Below are positions 52,882 to 62,788 of a stretch of DNA of 64,000 nt, piece by piece. The position numbers and the translations under genes were made by a program. The notes beneath the pieces are model-generated. The model was not told the DNA's origin and made no database searches. It worked only from the letters and a program-made list of their open reading frames with translations. How positions within the stretch are numbered: the stretch's first letter is position 1; each line of letters opens with the position of its first letter. The DNA comes from Mesorhizobium sp. (GTDB lineage Bacteria > Pseudomonadota > Alphaproteobacteria > Rhizobiales > Rhizobiaceae), in NCBI GenBank assembly GCA_004017535.1, contig SAJS01000002.1:522460-586459 (forward strand), in the 5' to 3' direction.

Positions 52882-53868
52882 TCAGCGGCTTGCCGGCGCG
52901 CGCCCGTAGAGCAGAAGCATGGCGACGATGACGACGCCATAGATGATCTGCCGCCCCGCCTCGGGCATCTGCATGACCGAGAGGATGGATTGCAGGAGCG
53001 TGATCAGGATCACGCCCGCCACGGTGCCGAGGTACGAGCCGCGCCCGCCGAGGATCGACGTGCCGCCCAGCACGACAGCGGCGATCGACGGCAGCAGATA
53101 GGCGTCGCCCATCGACTGCGCCGCCTTGGACGCATAGCCGGCCAGAAGCACGCCGCCAAAAGCCGACAGGCCGCCGGAGACGGCGAAGGCGATCAGCACG
53201 ATACGGCGCGTGTCGATGCCGGAAAGATAGGCGGCGCGCTCGCGATTGCCGATGCCGTAGACGGCGCGGCCGAAGCTGGTGCGGGTCAAAACGAACACCA
53301 TCGCGGCGCCGATCAGCGCCCAGATGATGACGGCGTTGGGAACGCCCGGGATGGTGAAACCCGTTGCCAGATAGCGCATCGCCGCCGTCGCCGAATCCTG
53401 TGGCGAGAAACCGCCCGTATAGACAACCATCAGCCCTTGCGCCACGGCATTGGTGGCCAAAGTGATGATCATCGAGGGAATGCGCAGATAGGCGACGCCG
53501 ACGCCGTTGACGAGGCCGATCGCGACACCGCAAAGGACCCCGAAAGGAATGGCCAACGCGACGCCGGCCGATCCGTAGGCGGCGGCTGCGCAGGCCATCA
53601 TCGCGCCTGTGGCCACGGACCACGGCACTGACAGATCGATCTGGCCGAGCAGGATGACCAGCATCATGCCGGTGGCGATGACACCGAGGAAGGACGCGAC
53701 CTTCAACTGCTGCAGCAGATATTCCGGCGAAAGGAAGCTGCGCGAATAGAGGCTGCCGAGCAGGAGCAGGATCACGATGCAGGCAAAGGCGGTGACAACA
53801 GCCGGATCGGCGCGTCGCAGAAACTTGGGCATGCGGCCGGCGATGCCGCCGAGTGTCGTCTCGCTCAC
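52882..53868 (-). CDS. CUT2-type sugar ABC transporter permease 2 (RbsC-like)
   Basis: This 328-residue permease has about eight to ten helices and the RbsC-type block GQIDLSVPWSVATGAMMACA. The C-terminal STGG-like region reads IAAVVLGGTSILGGRGSYLGTVAGVILI. The start is set at GTG 53868 because it overlaps the stop of the upstream permease (GTGA); the longer frame to 54882 is an out-of-register extension through that gene. Two permeases in the operon imply a heterodimeric channel with the double-ATPase. gntK starts 35 nt after its stop. Confidence 0.9.
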   Translation of the reverse strand: MSETTLGGIAGRMPKFLRRADPAVVTAFACIVILLLLGSLYSRSFLSPEYLLQQLKVASFLGVIATGMMLVILLGQIDLSVPWSVATGAMMACAAAAYGSAGVALAIPFGVLCGVAIGLVNGVGVAYLRIPSMIITLATNAVAQGLMVVYTGGFSPQDSATAAMRYLATGFTIPGVPNAVIIWALIGAAMVFVLTRTSFGRAVYGIGNRERAAYLSGIDTRRIVLIAFAVSGGLSAFGGVLLAGYASKAAQSMGDAYLLPSIAAVVLGGTSILGGRGSYLGTVAGVILITLLQSILSVMQMPEAGRQIIYGVVIVAMLLLYGRAPASR

Positions 53869-54841
53869 AGGAACCACTCCAGCCGGTTGCGCACCCGAAA
53901 CAGCGCGAAAGCGCCGAGGCTGACTGCGATCAACAGGATAACGCCCTGGAACAGCGGCTGCCAGAGCGGATCGAAGTCGAATACGAACAAGAGGTCGCCG
54001 ATGGTGCGGAAGGCGAGCGCCCCGAAGATCGCGCCGATGGCGCTGCCCTTGCCGCCGAACAGCGAAACGCCGCCAAGCACGACGGCGGCGATCGAGAACA
54101 GCGTGTAAGCGTTGCCGCTCGCATAGGCCGCCTCGCCCGTGTAGGTGAAGAAGGTCAGGAACAGGCCGCCGATGGCCGCAAGCAGACCGGCAAGCGTGTA
54201 TGCCAGGAACTTGCCCCTGCGGATCGGCACGCCCGACATGTAAGCCGCCGTCTCGGATGAACCGGCCGCGTAGGCGGCGCGCCCGAATTCGGAGCGGCTG
54301 AACGGCACCCAGACGACGAGCACGACGACGAGCAGCGCCACGAGGCTCGCCGGCACCACGCCGAAGAAACGCCCGGTCAGGAAATCCGCAAGGTCCTCCT
54401 TGACCGAGCCGCCGGGAACCGGTCGCAAAAGCAGCGCCAGGCCGAAAAAGACGGCGCCCGTGGCTATGGTGGCGACGATCGGCTGCAGCCGACCGTAGAT
54501 GACGATCGCGCCGTTGACGGCGCCGCAGATGAGCCCGGTGCCGAGCACAGCCAGCACGCCAAACGCCGTCTCCAGGCCGGTGCCGATCACCAGCCATGAA
54601 GCCATGCAGTTGGTGAGCGTGAAGATCATGCCGACCGAGAGGTCGATGCCGGCAGTGATCACCACCAATGTCTGCGCCATGGCGACGAAGGCTAGCAGCA
54701 CGCCCTTGTTGGCCGCCGTCTGCACGACATTGGCGGTGAAGCCGGCCGGATGGTTGCCGCTGTAGATGGCGAACATGACGATGAAGATGCCGAATGCCAG
54801 CAGCGTTCCGCGCTGCTCGGCCAGCCAGTAACGCCAGTCCT

Positions 54842-54845
<4 letters not shown>
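53865..54845 (-). CDS. CUT2-type sugar ABC transporter permease 1 (RbsC-like)
   Basis: This 326-residue permease has about nine helices, the RbsC blocks TLVVITAGIDLSVGMIFTLT and IAAVVLGGVSLFGGKGSAIG, and an EF loop GSSETAAYMSGVPIRRGKFL. Its ATG overlaps the stop of the ATPase gene (ATGA), and its own stop overlaps the GTG of the second permease, so the three are coupled. With the binding protein it imports a sugar or sugar acid. Confidence 0.92.
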
Positions 54846-56386
<1,541 letters not shown>

Positions 56387-56421
56387 CAGCCCTCCCCGGC
56401 CGTTTCGAGTTGAGAACAGGG

Positions 56422-56454
56422 GGACGGTGCCGCGAGCTCGCCGTGGCACCGTCC
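56422..56454 (-). terminator. intercistronic stem-loop after the sugar-binding protein gene
   Basis: GGACGGTGCC and GGCACCGTCC form a perfect 10-bp stem with a 13-nt loop, 8 nt after the binding-protein stop and 36 nt before the ATPase start. There is no T-tract, so message stabilisation or partial termination is likelier than full termination. Confidence 0.72.
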
Positions 56455-56461
56455 GGTCAGA

Positions 56462-57586
56462 CTATTTATTTTCCTTGGTCTGGCCCATGATTTCCTGAGC
56501 GGTGAAATTGATGCCGCAGGTCGGGAAGGAATTGCCGACGAAGAAATTATCGGACTGGTCCGGGAAGAAGTCCTGGCCGGCCTTGAAATTCGGATCCTCG
56601 ACGATGGCCAGGGGCAACTTGACCGACTGCGGCACGACATTGCCTTCGAGTGCCGAGATCGCGGTCTTGATGGCAACCGCCACCTGTGCGGGGCCGGTGC
56701 CGGCGGACGAGCATTTCAGTCCATCGGCAGCGTGCGCGGCGCAGAATTTGCGGAAGCCGTTTTCCGTCTCGCCGCCGAACGGCACGAAAGGATGCTTGGC
56801 GTCGATCATCGCCTGCACGATGCCGGTGTCGCCGCCCTGCCCGGTGATGCCGTCGAACGGCCCGCTGGTGGCGATGGCATCGGCCGTGGCTTTTTGCGCC
56901 ACGCCGTCATCCCACTTGCCGACGACCTCGGTGACATTCCACTTCTTGCCGGAAGCATCCAGCACCTCGTGAATGCCGTTGTGGCGATCGGTGTCGACCG
57001 AGGTGCCGGCAACGCCGCGCACTTCGAGCACCTTGCCGCCGTTCGGGACATGTGAGACCAGCCACTTGCCCCAGAGCTCGCCAAGGCCCTTCTGGTCGAC
57101 ATTGACGTTGATGGCATCCTTGGTGTCGAGGATGTTGTCGAACGCGACGAGCACGACGCCGGCTTCCTTGGCGCGCTTGATGACCGGCCCGAAGGCGGTC
57201 GGGTTCTGTGCGTTGACGACGATCGCGTCAAAGCCGGAATCGATGAAGTTGTTGATCGCCGAAATCTGCGCCGGAACATCCTCGCCGGTCGACACGACCT
57301 TGAATTCCTTGAGCTTCTTGGCGACATCTGGCTGCGCCGCGTAGGCCTTGGCCGTCTGGATCATCTGGATGCGCCAGGTGTTGGCGATGTAGCCGTTGGC
57401 AAGCGCGATGCGGTAAGGACCGTCTTTCTTCGGAAATTTGAAAAACTGCGTGTCGGCCGCCCATGGCGCAAAGCAGTCCGGCTCTGCCGCGGGTCCCTTG
57501 ACCACTTCAGGTCCGGCGTTCGCCGACGAGCCCAGCATGACGAATGCAGTGGCGGCAATGACGCCGCCAACGAGTGACTTGATCAT
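56462..57586 (-). CDS. CUT2-type sugar ABC transporter substrate-binding protein
   Basis: This 374-residue periplasmic binding protein of the RbsB-like (peripla_BP_4) group has a signal peptide (MIKSLVGGVIAATAFVMLGS, cleavage near ANA). The mature domain shows PYRIALANGYIANTWRIQMI, DSGFDAIVVNAQNPTAFGPV, VVLVAFDNI and ITGQGGDTGIVQAM. It has three cysteines (ADPDC-like AEPDCFAPW, KFCAAH and GLKCSS), unusual for RbsB. ATG at 57586 has GGGAGGA 6 nt upstream. It heads the importer operon and is preceded by a regulatory region with a LacI operator. Ligand probably gluconate or a related sugar, from the gntK link. Confidence 0.92.
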   Translation of the reverse strand: MIKSLVGGVIAATAFVMLGSSANAGPEVVKGPAAEPDCFAPWAADTQFFKFPKKDGPYRIALANGYIANTWRIQMIQTAKAYAAQPDVAKKLKEFKVVSTGEDVPAQISAINNFIDSGFDAIVVNAQNPTAFGPVIKRAKEAGVVLVAFDNILDTKDAINVNVDQKGLGELWGKWLVSHVPNGGKVLEVRGVAGTSVDTDRHNGIHEVLDASGKKWNVTEVVGKWDDGVAQKATADAIATSGPFDGITGQGGDTGIVQAMIDAKHPFVPFGGETENGFRKFCAAHAADGLKCSSAGTGPAQVAVAIKTAISALEGNVVPQSVKLPLAIVEDPNFKAGQDFFPDQSDNFFVGNSFPTCGINFTAQEIMGQTKENK

Positions 57587-57737
57587 CGATATTCCTCCCA
57601 GTTGCAGTTCTGCTTGTGATGAATCCTGGCGCTCACGGTCGGCACCCTCCGCCCACCAAACACGCCCATAGGGACGCCCCATGTCGCCCTGATCCTCCTC
57701 TCCCCCTCAGCGTTCCTGGCAATTTAGAAAACTATCA

Positions 57738-57782
57738 TATTATACATAATAAACAAGCAACGACTGTTGCTTATGTATAATA
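57738..57782. repeat. bipartite inverted repeat in the importer promoter region
   Basis: Outer arms TATTATACAT (57738-57747) and ATGTATAATA (57773-57782) are perfect complements, and inner arms AAGCAAC (57755-57761) and GTTGCTT (57766-57772) are too, with a 7-nt bulge AATAAAC on one side. The region is very AT-rich against the genome average and contains TATAAT sequences on both strands, so promoter and operator functions probably overlap here. Confidence 0.6.
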
Positions 57783-57822
57783 AACAGCCTCCGATCCCGC
57801 CGAATGTCGATTTTACAGACAA

Positions 57823-57838
57823 ATGGTAGCGCTACCAT
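57823..57838. promoter_or_regulatory. perfect LacI-family operator
   Basis: ATGGTAGCGCTACCAT is a 16-bp perfect palindrome with the central CG of LacI-family operators. It lies between the lacI-type gene (stop 57880) and the binding-protein start (57586), 237 nt upstream of the latter. It is the obvious site for the GntR-like LacI repressor encoded next door. Confidence 0.75.
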
Positions 57839-57879
57839 GACTGGCTGTAAAGCGGTGCCTTCGACATTTTCCAGGCTTT

Positions 57880-59007
57880 TCAACGCGCGGTGCTCTCGCG
57901 CCGCATGAGCTCGAAACCGAGATCGACGATCCGCTGTTCCGGCCGGTTTCCGGCGATCGCCGCAAGCGCCATGGCAACGGATCGGGTGCCGATTTCATAG
58001 CGGTGCGTACGCACGCTGGTGATCGAGGGAAACGACACCTGCATCATGTCGAGATCGTTGAAGCCGACAATGCCGATCTGCTTCGGCACGTCGAGCGACG
58101 CGCGATGGCATTCGAACAGGACGCCGAGCGCGATATCGTCATTGTTGCAGAACACGCCGTCCAGCGTCGGCACCTTGGCCAGCGCGTCGCGGAACAGCTC
58201 GCGCCCGAGGCTCACGCTTGACGGCACCGGCGTCGTGGTGACCAGCCGCGGATCGAACAGTCCGGCGGTCTCCATGGCGGCGCGGTAGCCGGCAAGGCGC
58301 CGCTGCGAACGCGGATCCATCCTGGCGCCGATGAAGCCGATCTTGCGGTAGCCAGCCTGCAGAAGGTGCTCGGTGGCCGTCCTGCCGCCGTCCAAATGCG
58401 AGAAGCCGACCATCATGTCGACCGGATCCGGCCCGGTCTCCATCACTTGCACCACCGGGCAGCCGGCATTCTCCAGCAGTCGCCGCGCGCTGGGGGTCTG
58501 GTCGATGCCGGCCACGATCAGCGCCGCCGGACGTTGCGATCCGAAAACCTGCAGCAGCCGCTCTTCCTCCAGGCCGGAATAATGCGTGTTGCCGATCTGG
58601 ATGCGGAACGGGCTGTCGGAGAGACTGTCATAGATGCCGCGCACGACTTCGGCGAAGACATTGTTGGTGAGCGAAGGCACCAGCACGCCGAACACTTCGG
58701 CCCGCGCCGAGGCGAGCGCGCGGGCGTTCGGGTCGGGCACGTAGCCGAGTTCGTCGACCGCGGCCTGTATCTGCCGGCGAAGGTCCTCCGACACCCGTCC
58801 GGGCTCGCGCAGCGCGCGCGACACCGTGATCGCGCCGACGCCGGCCTTGCGCGCCACATCGGCAATGGTAGGACGGCCGCCGCCGCGGCGGGAGCGCGCC
58901 TTGCTCAAGGGCGAGCCTCGTGCGGCAAATCCCGCCCGCTGCGCGCCTGCAATGCCATTGATCCTGGTGTCGCCATCTCGCTGGCCTGTACCGCGTTCAT
59001 CGGCCAT
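57880..59007 (-). CDS. LacI-family regulator, close to gluconate repressor GntR
   Basis: This 375-residue repressor has a helix-turn-helix TIADVARKAGVGAITVSRAL near residues 47-66 and a periplasmic-binding-protein-like ligand domain. Several blocks match E. coli GntR closely: GVLVPSLTNNVFAEVVRGI, LDGVFCNNDDIALGVLFECHR and VGFNDLDMMQVSFPSITSVR. It has an N-terminal extension of about 45 residues before the helix-turn-helix, so a later start is possible, though none has a good ribosome site. Its operator is probably the palindrome at 57823. It should derepress the importer-gntK operon in the presence of gluconate. Confidence 0.9.
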   Translation of the reverse strand: MADERGTGQRDGDTRINGIAGAQRAGFAARGSPLSKARSRRGGGRPTIADVARKAGVGAITVSRALREPGRVSEDLRRQIQAAVDELGYVPDPNARALASARAEVFGVLVPSLTNNVFAEVVRGIYDSLSDSPFRIQIGNTHYSGLEEERLLQVFGSQRPAALIVAGIDQTPSARRLLENAGCPVVQVMETGPDPVDMMVGFSHLDGGRTATEHLLQAGYRKIGFIGARMDPRSQRRLAGYRAAMETAGLFDPRLVTTTPVPSSVSLGRELFRDALAKVPTLDGVFCNNDDIALGVLFECHRASLDVPKQIGIVGFNDLDMMQVSFPSITSVRTHRYEIGTRSVAMALAAIAGNRPEQRIVDLGFELMRRESTAR

Positions 59008-59073
59008 GGCGTCGCGCAGTCGCGATTTTGTGTCAAGCCGAAGCGTATTCCCGGAAATGCCGGCACGAGCCCG

Positions 59074-60300
59074 TCACGCCACGATGCCGACGCTGCGTCT
59101 TGCCTTCCAGAACACCAGAAGCATCACCAGGATATTGAGCAGGTTCCAGGCAATCCCGTTCAGGAAGGCAGCCGAATAGGAACCGGTGAGGTCGTAGATC
59201 CAGCCCGACATCCAGCCGCCGATGGCCATGCCGAAAATGGTTGCCATTATGACGATGCCCACCCGTTGGCCGGCCTCCTTGGCGGGCATGTATTCGCGCA
59301 CGATGATCGCATAACAAGGCACGATGCCGCCTTGCGACAGGCCAAACACTAGCGAGACGACATAGAGCGAGGCAAGCCCGTCGAAGGGAATGTAAAAGAA
59401 CAGCGACAGGCATTGCAGAACCGAACCGATCAGCAAGGTCCTCACCCCGCCGATCCGATCGGCGACGAAGCCGGAAGCAAGGCGGCTGACCACGCCGGCG
59501 GCCATCATTATCGAAAGCATGTCGGCGCCATGCGCGACGCCATAGCCGAGGTCCAGGCAATAGGCGACGATATGCACCTGCGGCATCGACATCGCCACGC
59601 AGCAGCCCAGACCAGCTATCACCAGCAGCATCTGAAGTGCCGCCGGCGACAATGCGATCGGCTGGACCAGGCGCGTGCCTGGCGAGCCTGCGACAACCGC
59701 CGGAGCACGCCGGCGCAGCATCAGAACCAGCGGCACCATCGTCGCCAGGCTCGCGATGCCGATCGCCAGATAGGTGAAGCGCCAGCCCTCCGCCCGCATC
59801 AGCGGCGGTATGATCGCCGGCCAGACCGTTCCGGCGAGATAGCTGCCGGACGCAGCAGCAGCCACCGCAACGCCACGCCGACGATTGAACCAGTGCGAGA
59901 TGTCGGCGATCAGCGGTCCGAAAATAGCCGATGTCCCCAACCCGATCAGCAAGCCTTGGGCGAAGGTGAACTGCAGGATTGAACCGGAGAGCGACGCCAG
60001 CAGGAAGCCGGCTGCCAGCGCCGTTGAGGAAAGAAGCGCCGGGATCCAGTAACCGACACGATCGATGGCGCGCCCGACCAGCACATTGCCGGCCGCGAAG
60101 CCAACCATGGTCGCGGTGTAAGGCATCGAGGCCGCCGCGCGATCGACGCCAAACTCGGCCTGGACCGCCGGTAGAACGACGACCACCGCCCACATGCCGA
60201 CGCCCCCAATCGTCGCCAGCAATACGGAAATGGCCAGCCTCGTCCAGGCGTAAGCGCTGTCTATGCCCGGGGGCGCTGCATTGCTGGAGATCGTCGTCAA
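59074..60300 (-). CDS. MFS transporter
   Basis: This 408-residue MFS protein has twelve hydrophobic segments and the loop motif GRAIDRVGYWIP between helices 2 and 3, with the related FVADRIGGVRTLL motif in the second half. It resembles oxalate/formate- and monocarboxylate-type members, though substrate cannot be fixed. The frame runs to 60387 without ATG. TTG at 60300 is chosen since it follows AGGA at 5 nt and leaves a normal length. It is upstream of and in line with the lacI-type gene (66-nt gap), so it may belong to the same regulon. Confidence 0.8.
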   Translation of the reverse strand: MTTISSNAAPPGIDSAYAWTRLAISVLLATIGGVGMWAVVVVLPAVQAEFGVDRAAASMPYTATMVGFAAGNVLVGRAIDRVGYWIPALLSSTALAAGFLLASLSGSILQFTFAQGLLIGLGTSAIFGPLIADISHWFNRRRGVAVAAAASGSYLAGTVWPAIIPPLMRAEGWRFTYLAIGIASLATMVPLVLMLRRRAPAVVAGSPGTRLVQPIALSPAALQMLLVIAGLGCCVAMSMPQVHIVAYCLDLGYGVAHGADMLSIMMAAGVVSRLASGFVADRIGGVRTLLIGSVLQCLSLFFYIPFDGLASLYVVSLVFGLSQGGIVPCYAIIVREYMPAKEAGQRVGIVIMATIFGMAIGGWMSGWIYDLTGSYSAAFLNGIAWNLLNILVMLLVFWKARRSVGIVA

Positions 60301-60437
60301 GGCGTTCCTGTCCGCTGTTCTCGAAGTCGGCGGTTCGCCTCCACTATCGGCGCATTTGCCGGGCCGAGCAGCGCCACGACCGGCCAATCCGTGGCACCAG
60401 AACCGGGAACCCCTCTCAGTTCCTGGAGTTTTGCCTC

Positions 60438-60484
60438 AGAGCAATTCCAGGAAAAGTGCCTAACGGTTTTCCGTCCGGAGTTGC
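60438..60484 (+). repeat. palindromic repeat, copy 2 of the AGAGCAATTCC family
   Basis: AGAGCAATTCCAGGAAAA, an 11-nt spacer, then TTTTCCGTCCGGAGTTGC. It is nearly the same as the reverse complement of the element at 16584-16629 and lies between the divergent MFS and DUF3175 genes. Confidence 0.85.
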
Positions 60485-60549
60485 TGGAAACAAAGAGATA
60501 AACGGGTTCGGCGGCAAACAGCTGAACCGCTCTGGCAAGGAGTTTCGCC

Positions 60550-60843
60550 ATGACCGCAAAGAAGAAATGGTCGGCCGACGTGACCGAGCACAGCGATGCG
60601 CTGGATCTCGAGGAGCACGTTTTCGAATCCGACGACGCCAGGAAAATCGCCGCCTCGCTGAAGCGTTCGGCCGAGCACAGCGACCGCCGCAAGGCGGAGC
60701 CGTTTCAATCCGCCATGTCGATGCTGAATTTCTACATCAACCGCGCCGGCAGGAACCTGCCCGAGGAGCGCAGAGAAGTGCTGGAAAAGGCAAAGGACGA
60801 GCTGCGCGTCGCCTTCGGACGCGAGAAGCAGAATCAGCATTAA
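60550..60843 (+). CDS. DUF3175 family protein
   Basis: This 97-residue basic, charged protein begins MTAKKKWSADVTEHSDALDL and contains DDARKIAASLKRSAEHSDRR and SAMSMLNFYINRAGRNL, the DUF3175 pattern found mainly in rhizobia and relatives. ATG at 60550 has AAGGAG 7 nt upstream. It has no signal peptide or cysteine. Small DUF3175 genes are often free-standing; here it is convergent with a GntR-family gene. Function is unknown, possibly DNA or nucleoprotein binding from its charge. Confidence 0.85.
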   Translation: MTAKKKWSADVTEHSDALDLEEHVFESDDARKIAASLKRSAEHSDRRKAEPFQSAMSMLNFYINRAGRNLPEERREVLEKAKDELRVAFGREKQNQH

Positions 60844-60865
60844 ATCTACCGGGTCGGGACCGACC

Positions 60866-61606
60866 CTAACGCGATTGAATAACTTCGTCGGTGTTGGCCA
60901 ACAACTTGCGGACCGCGTTACGCGCCGCATCCGGCCTTTTCAGGCGGATATTCCTCTCGATCGCCTCATGCAGCTTCTGGACATGCTGCAGATCGTCCAA
61001 CTCGCGTGTCGTGTAGGCGAAGAGATGGTCGAAAGCTGATTCAATCAGCACGCCCAGCGGCACCAGGAGGTCGTTGCCCGAGGCCCTGAGGATCGCGAGG
61101 TGGAAGCGCGTGTCGGCGCGGGTTCGCTCCTGCAGGTTGGTGGCCTCGCCCATCTCGCGGCAGGCCTGGCTGATCTCGGCCATCTGCTCGTCGGTGCGCC
61201 GCACCGCCGCGAAGGCCGTCGCTTCCGGCTCGATGATGTGGCGGAATTCCTGCACCGTCCTCAGGAAAACCTCGCGGTCCGGCGAGGTCGCGTACCAGGA
61301 CAGCACGTCGCGGTCGAGAAGGTTCCAGCGTTCCTTCGGTTCCACCCAGCTGCCGATCTTCGGCCGTGACGCCAGGAGGCTCTTCGCCATCAGCATCTTG
61401 ATCGCCTCGCGCACCGCCGAGCGGCTGACGTCGAAGGTCTCCGACCATTTTGCTTCATTGGGCAGGATGGTGCCCGGCGGATAGTCGCCGCGCACGATGC
61501 GAAGACCGATTTCGCTGGCCAGAGAGGTGTGCACGCTGGCGCCGGGGATGCGTGGCGCATCGGCCCGGCGGAAGCCAGCCGGACGCTCCGCGGCCGCCGT
61601 CTTCAT
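60866..61606 (-). CDS. GntR-family regulator, FadR/FCD subfamily
   Basis: The 246-residue protein has a winged helix (PGTILPNEAKWSETFDVSRSAVREAIKML, about residues 43-72 in part) and an all-helical FCD sensor domain with the metal-binding histidines spread over EFRHIIEP, TRFHLAILRA and KLHEAIERN. Such regulators control sugar-acid or organic-acid genes. The nearest target is the divergent pair that starts beyond 61744, where a GntR-type palindrome lies at 62672. ATG at 61606 is chosen; ATG at 61642 is in frame, 12 codons longer, and neither has a strong ribosome site. Confidence 0.88.
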   Translation of the reverse strand: MKTAAAERPAGFRRADAPRIPGASVHTSLASEIGLRIVRGDYPPGTILPNEAKWSETFDVSRSAVREAIKMLMAKSLLASRPKIGSWVEPKERWNLLDRDVLSWYATSPDREVFLRTVQEFRHIIEPEATAFAAVRRTDEQMAEISQACREMGEATNLQERTRADTRFHLAILRASGNDLLVPLGVLIESAFDHLFAYTTRELDDLQHVQKLHEAIERNIRLKRPDAARNAVRKLLANTDEVIQSR

Positions 61607-61743
61607 CGGCTTTCTTTCGTTATTCGGCTTCGCGTCCCGCATAGGTCCAGAAAGTCCCGTTTTCAGGGGCTGTCAAGCATGGCAGGCCCGCTTTGCCATA
61701 ACCTGCTGAGATGTGCACAGATCAGCCGGCATTTGGCCTCGCC

Positions 61744-62640
61744 TCAGGCGGTTTTGACGTATTTGCGCCAGCTGTGCTCAGGCCGGAAGCCGAGCACGTC
61801 GCGGGCCTTCCGGTTGGATAGCAGCGTCTCATATTCGCCGAGTTCGGCCTTGACCGGCACGCCCGGATAAAAGCGCTTCAACAATTCCGCCGTCGGCAGG
61901 TCCGACGAGGTATCGTCATTGGCCGCGTTGAACACCTGGTAGCCCAGGCCGTCCTTCTCGATGGCGCGCAAGGTGATCTGACCGAGGTCGCGCGCGTCGA
62001 TGTAGCTCCAGGCGATGCGCTTGCGGAAGCCGGGATCGGCGAACCATTTCGGGAAGAGCGAATATTCGTGCGGCTCGATCACGTTGCCGATGCGCAGCGC
62101 ATAGATGTCGGCGCCGCTGCGCAGCGCGAAGGCTCGCGCCGTCTTCTCGTTGACGATCTTCGACAGCGCGTAGGAGTCCATCGGGTCGACGTCATACTCC
62201 TCGTCGAGCGGGAAATGCGTGGGATTGCGCGGCTCGTTGGCAAAGACCAGCCCGTAGGTCGTCTCCGAGGAGGCGATGACCACCTTGCGGATGCCGAGCT
62301 TCACCGCCGCTTCGATGACATTGTAGGTGCCCATCGCGTTGATGCGGAACACCTCGTTGTCCGGCGTGATCATGATGCGCGGGATCGCCGCGAAATGTAC
62401 CACCGCATCGACCGGTTGGGCTCTCAGCGACGGATCGAACTCGTGCAGGCCCATATAGCTCGACAGCGCGTTGAACACCTGCCCGCCGTCTGTGATGTCG
62501 GTGATCAGGGTGCGCACCTTCGGATTGTCGAGCGGCCTGGTGTCGATGTTGAGCACCTGGCAGCCATGTTCGACCAGATACTGAACGACATGCCGGCCGG
62601 CCTTGCCGCTGCCGCCGGTGAACATGATCCGCTTCGTCAT
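61744..62640 (-). CDS. NAD-dependent epimerase/dehydrogenase (extended SDR)
   Basis: This 298-residue extended SDR has the cofactor loop FTGGSGKAGRHV near residue 7, HFAAIP, IASSETTYG and the catalytic YALSK. The downstream DARDLGQITLRAIEK is typical of extended SDRs. The class acts on nucleotide sugars or, as in uronate dehydrogenases, on free sugar acids; which cannot be decided here. ATG at 62640 has GGAG 6 nt upstream (a GTG four codons earlier is possible). It is divergent from the 3-hydroxyisobutyrate-dehydrogenase-like gene, and the two probably form one pathway controlled by the FadR-type protein. Confidence 0.88.
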   Translation of the reverse strand: MTKRIMFTGGSGKAGRHVVQYLVEHGCQVLNIDTRPLDNPKVRTLITDITDGGQVFNALSSYMGLHEFDPSLRAQPVDAVVHFAAIPRIMITPDNEVFRINAMGTYNVIEAAVKLGIRKVVIASSETTYGLVFANEPRNPTHFPLDEEYDVDPMDSYALSKIVNEKTARAFALRSGADIYALRIGNVIEPHEYSLFPKWFADPGFRKRIAWSYIDARDLGQITLRAIEKDGLGYQVFNAANDDTSSDLPTAELLKRFYPGVPVKAELGEYETLLSNRKARDVLGFRPEHSWRKYVKTA

Positions 62641-62671
62641 TTTGCTCTCCACAAGGCTCAGGAATTATGTG

Positions 62672-62686
62672 TATTGTCAGACAATA
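62672..62686. promoter_or_regulatory. perfect GntR/FCD-type operator
   Basis: TATTGTC-A-GACAATA is a perfect 7+1+7 palindrome in the 148-nt gap between two divergent genes. The TTGTCnGACAA shape is like operators of FadR-subfamily GntR proteins. The regulator gene at 60866-61606 lies next to the left-hand gene. Confidence 0.75.
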
Positions 62687-62788
62687 AGGTATTCCGCAAT
62701 CGCTTGCCAACCGCGATCCGCGGAAACCTTCTCGAGAAATGCCCGCCGCGCGGGCGCCCATCACCACGAAAGACAGGGAAGAGACGAC

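Noticed and set aside
52343-53623. 426-codon version of gluconokinase
   Set aside because: The N-terminal two-thirds is antiframe sequence in a permease gene; the kinase domain begins near 52846.
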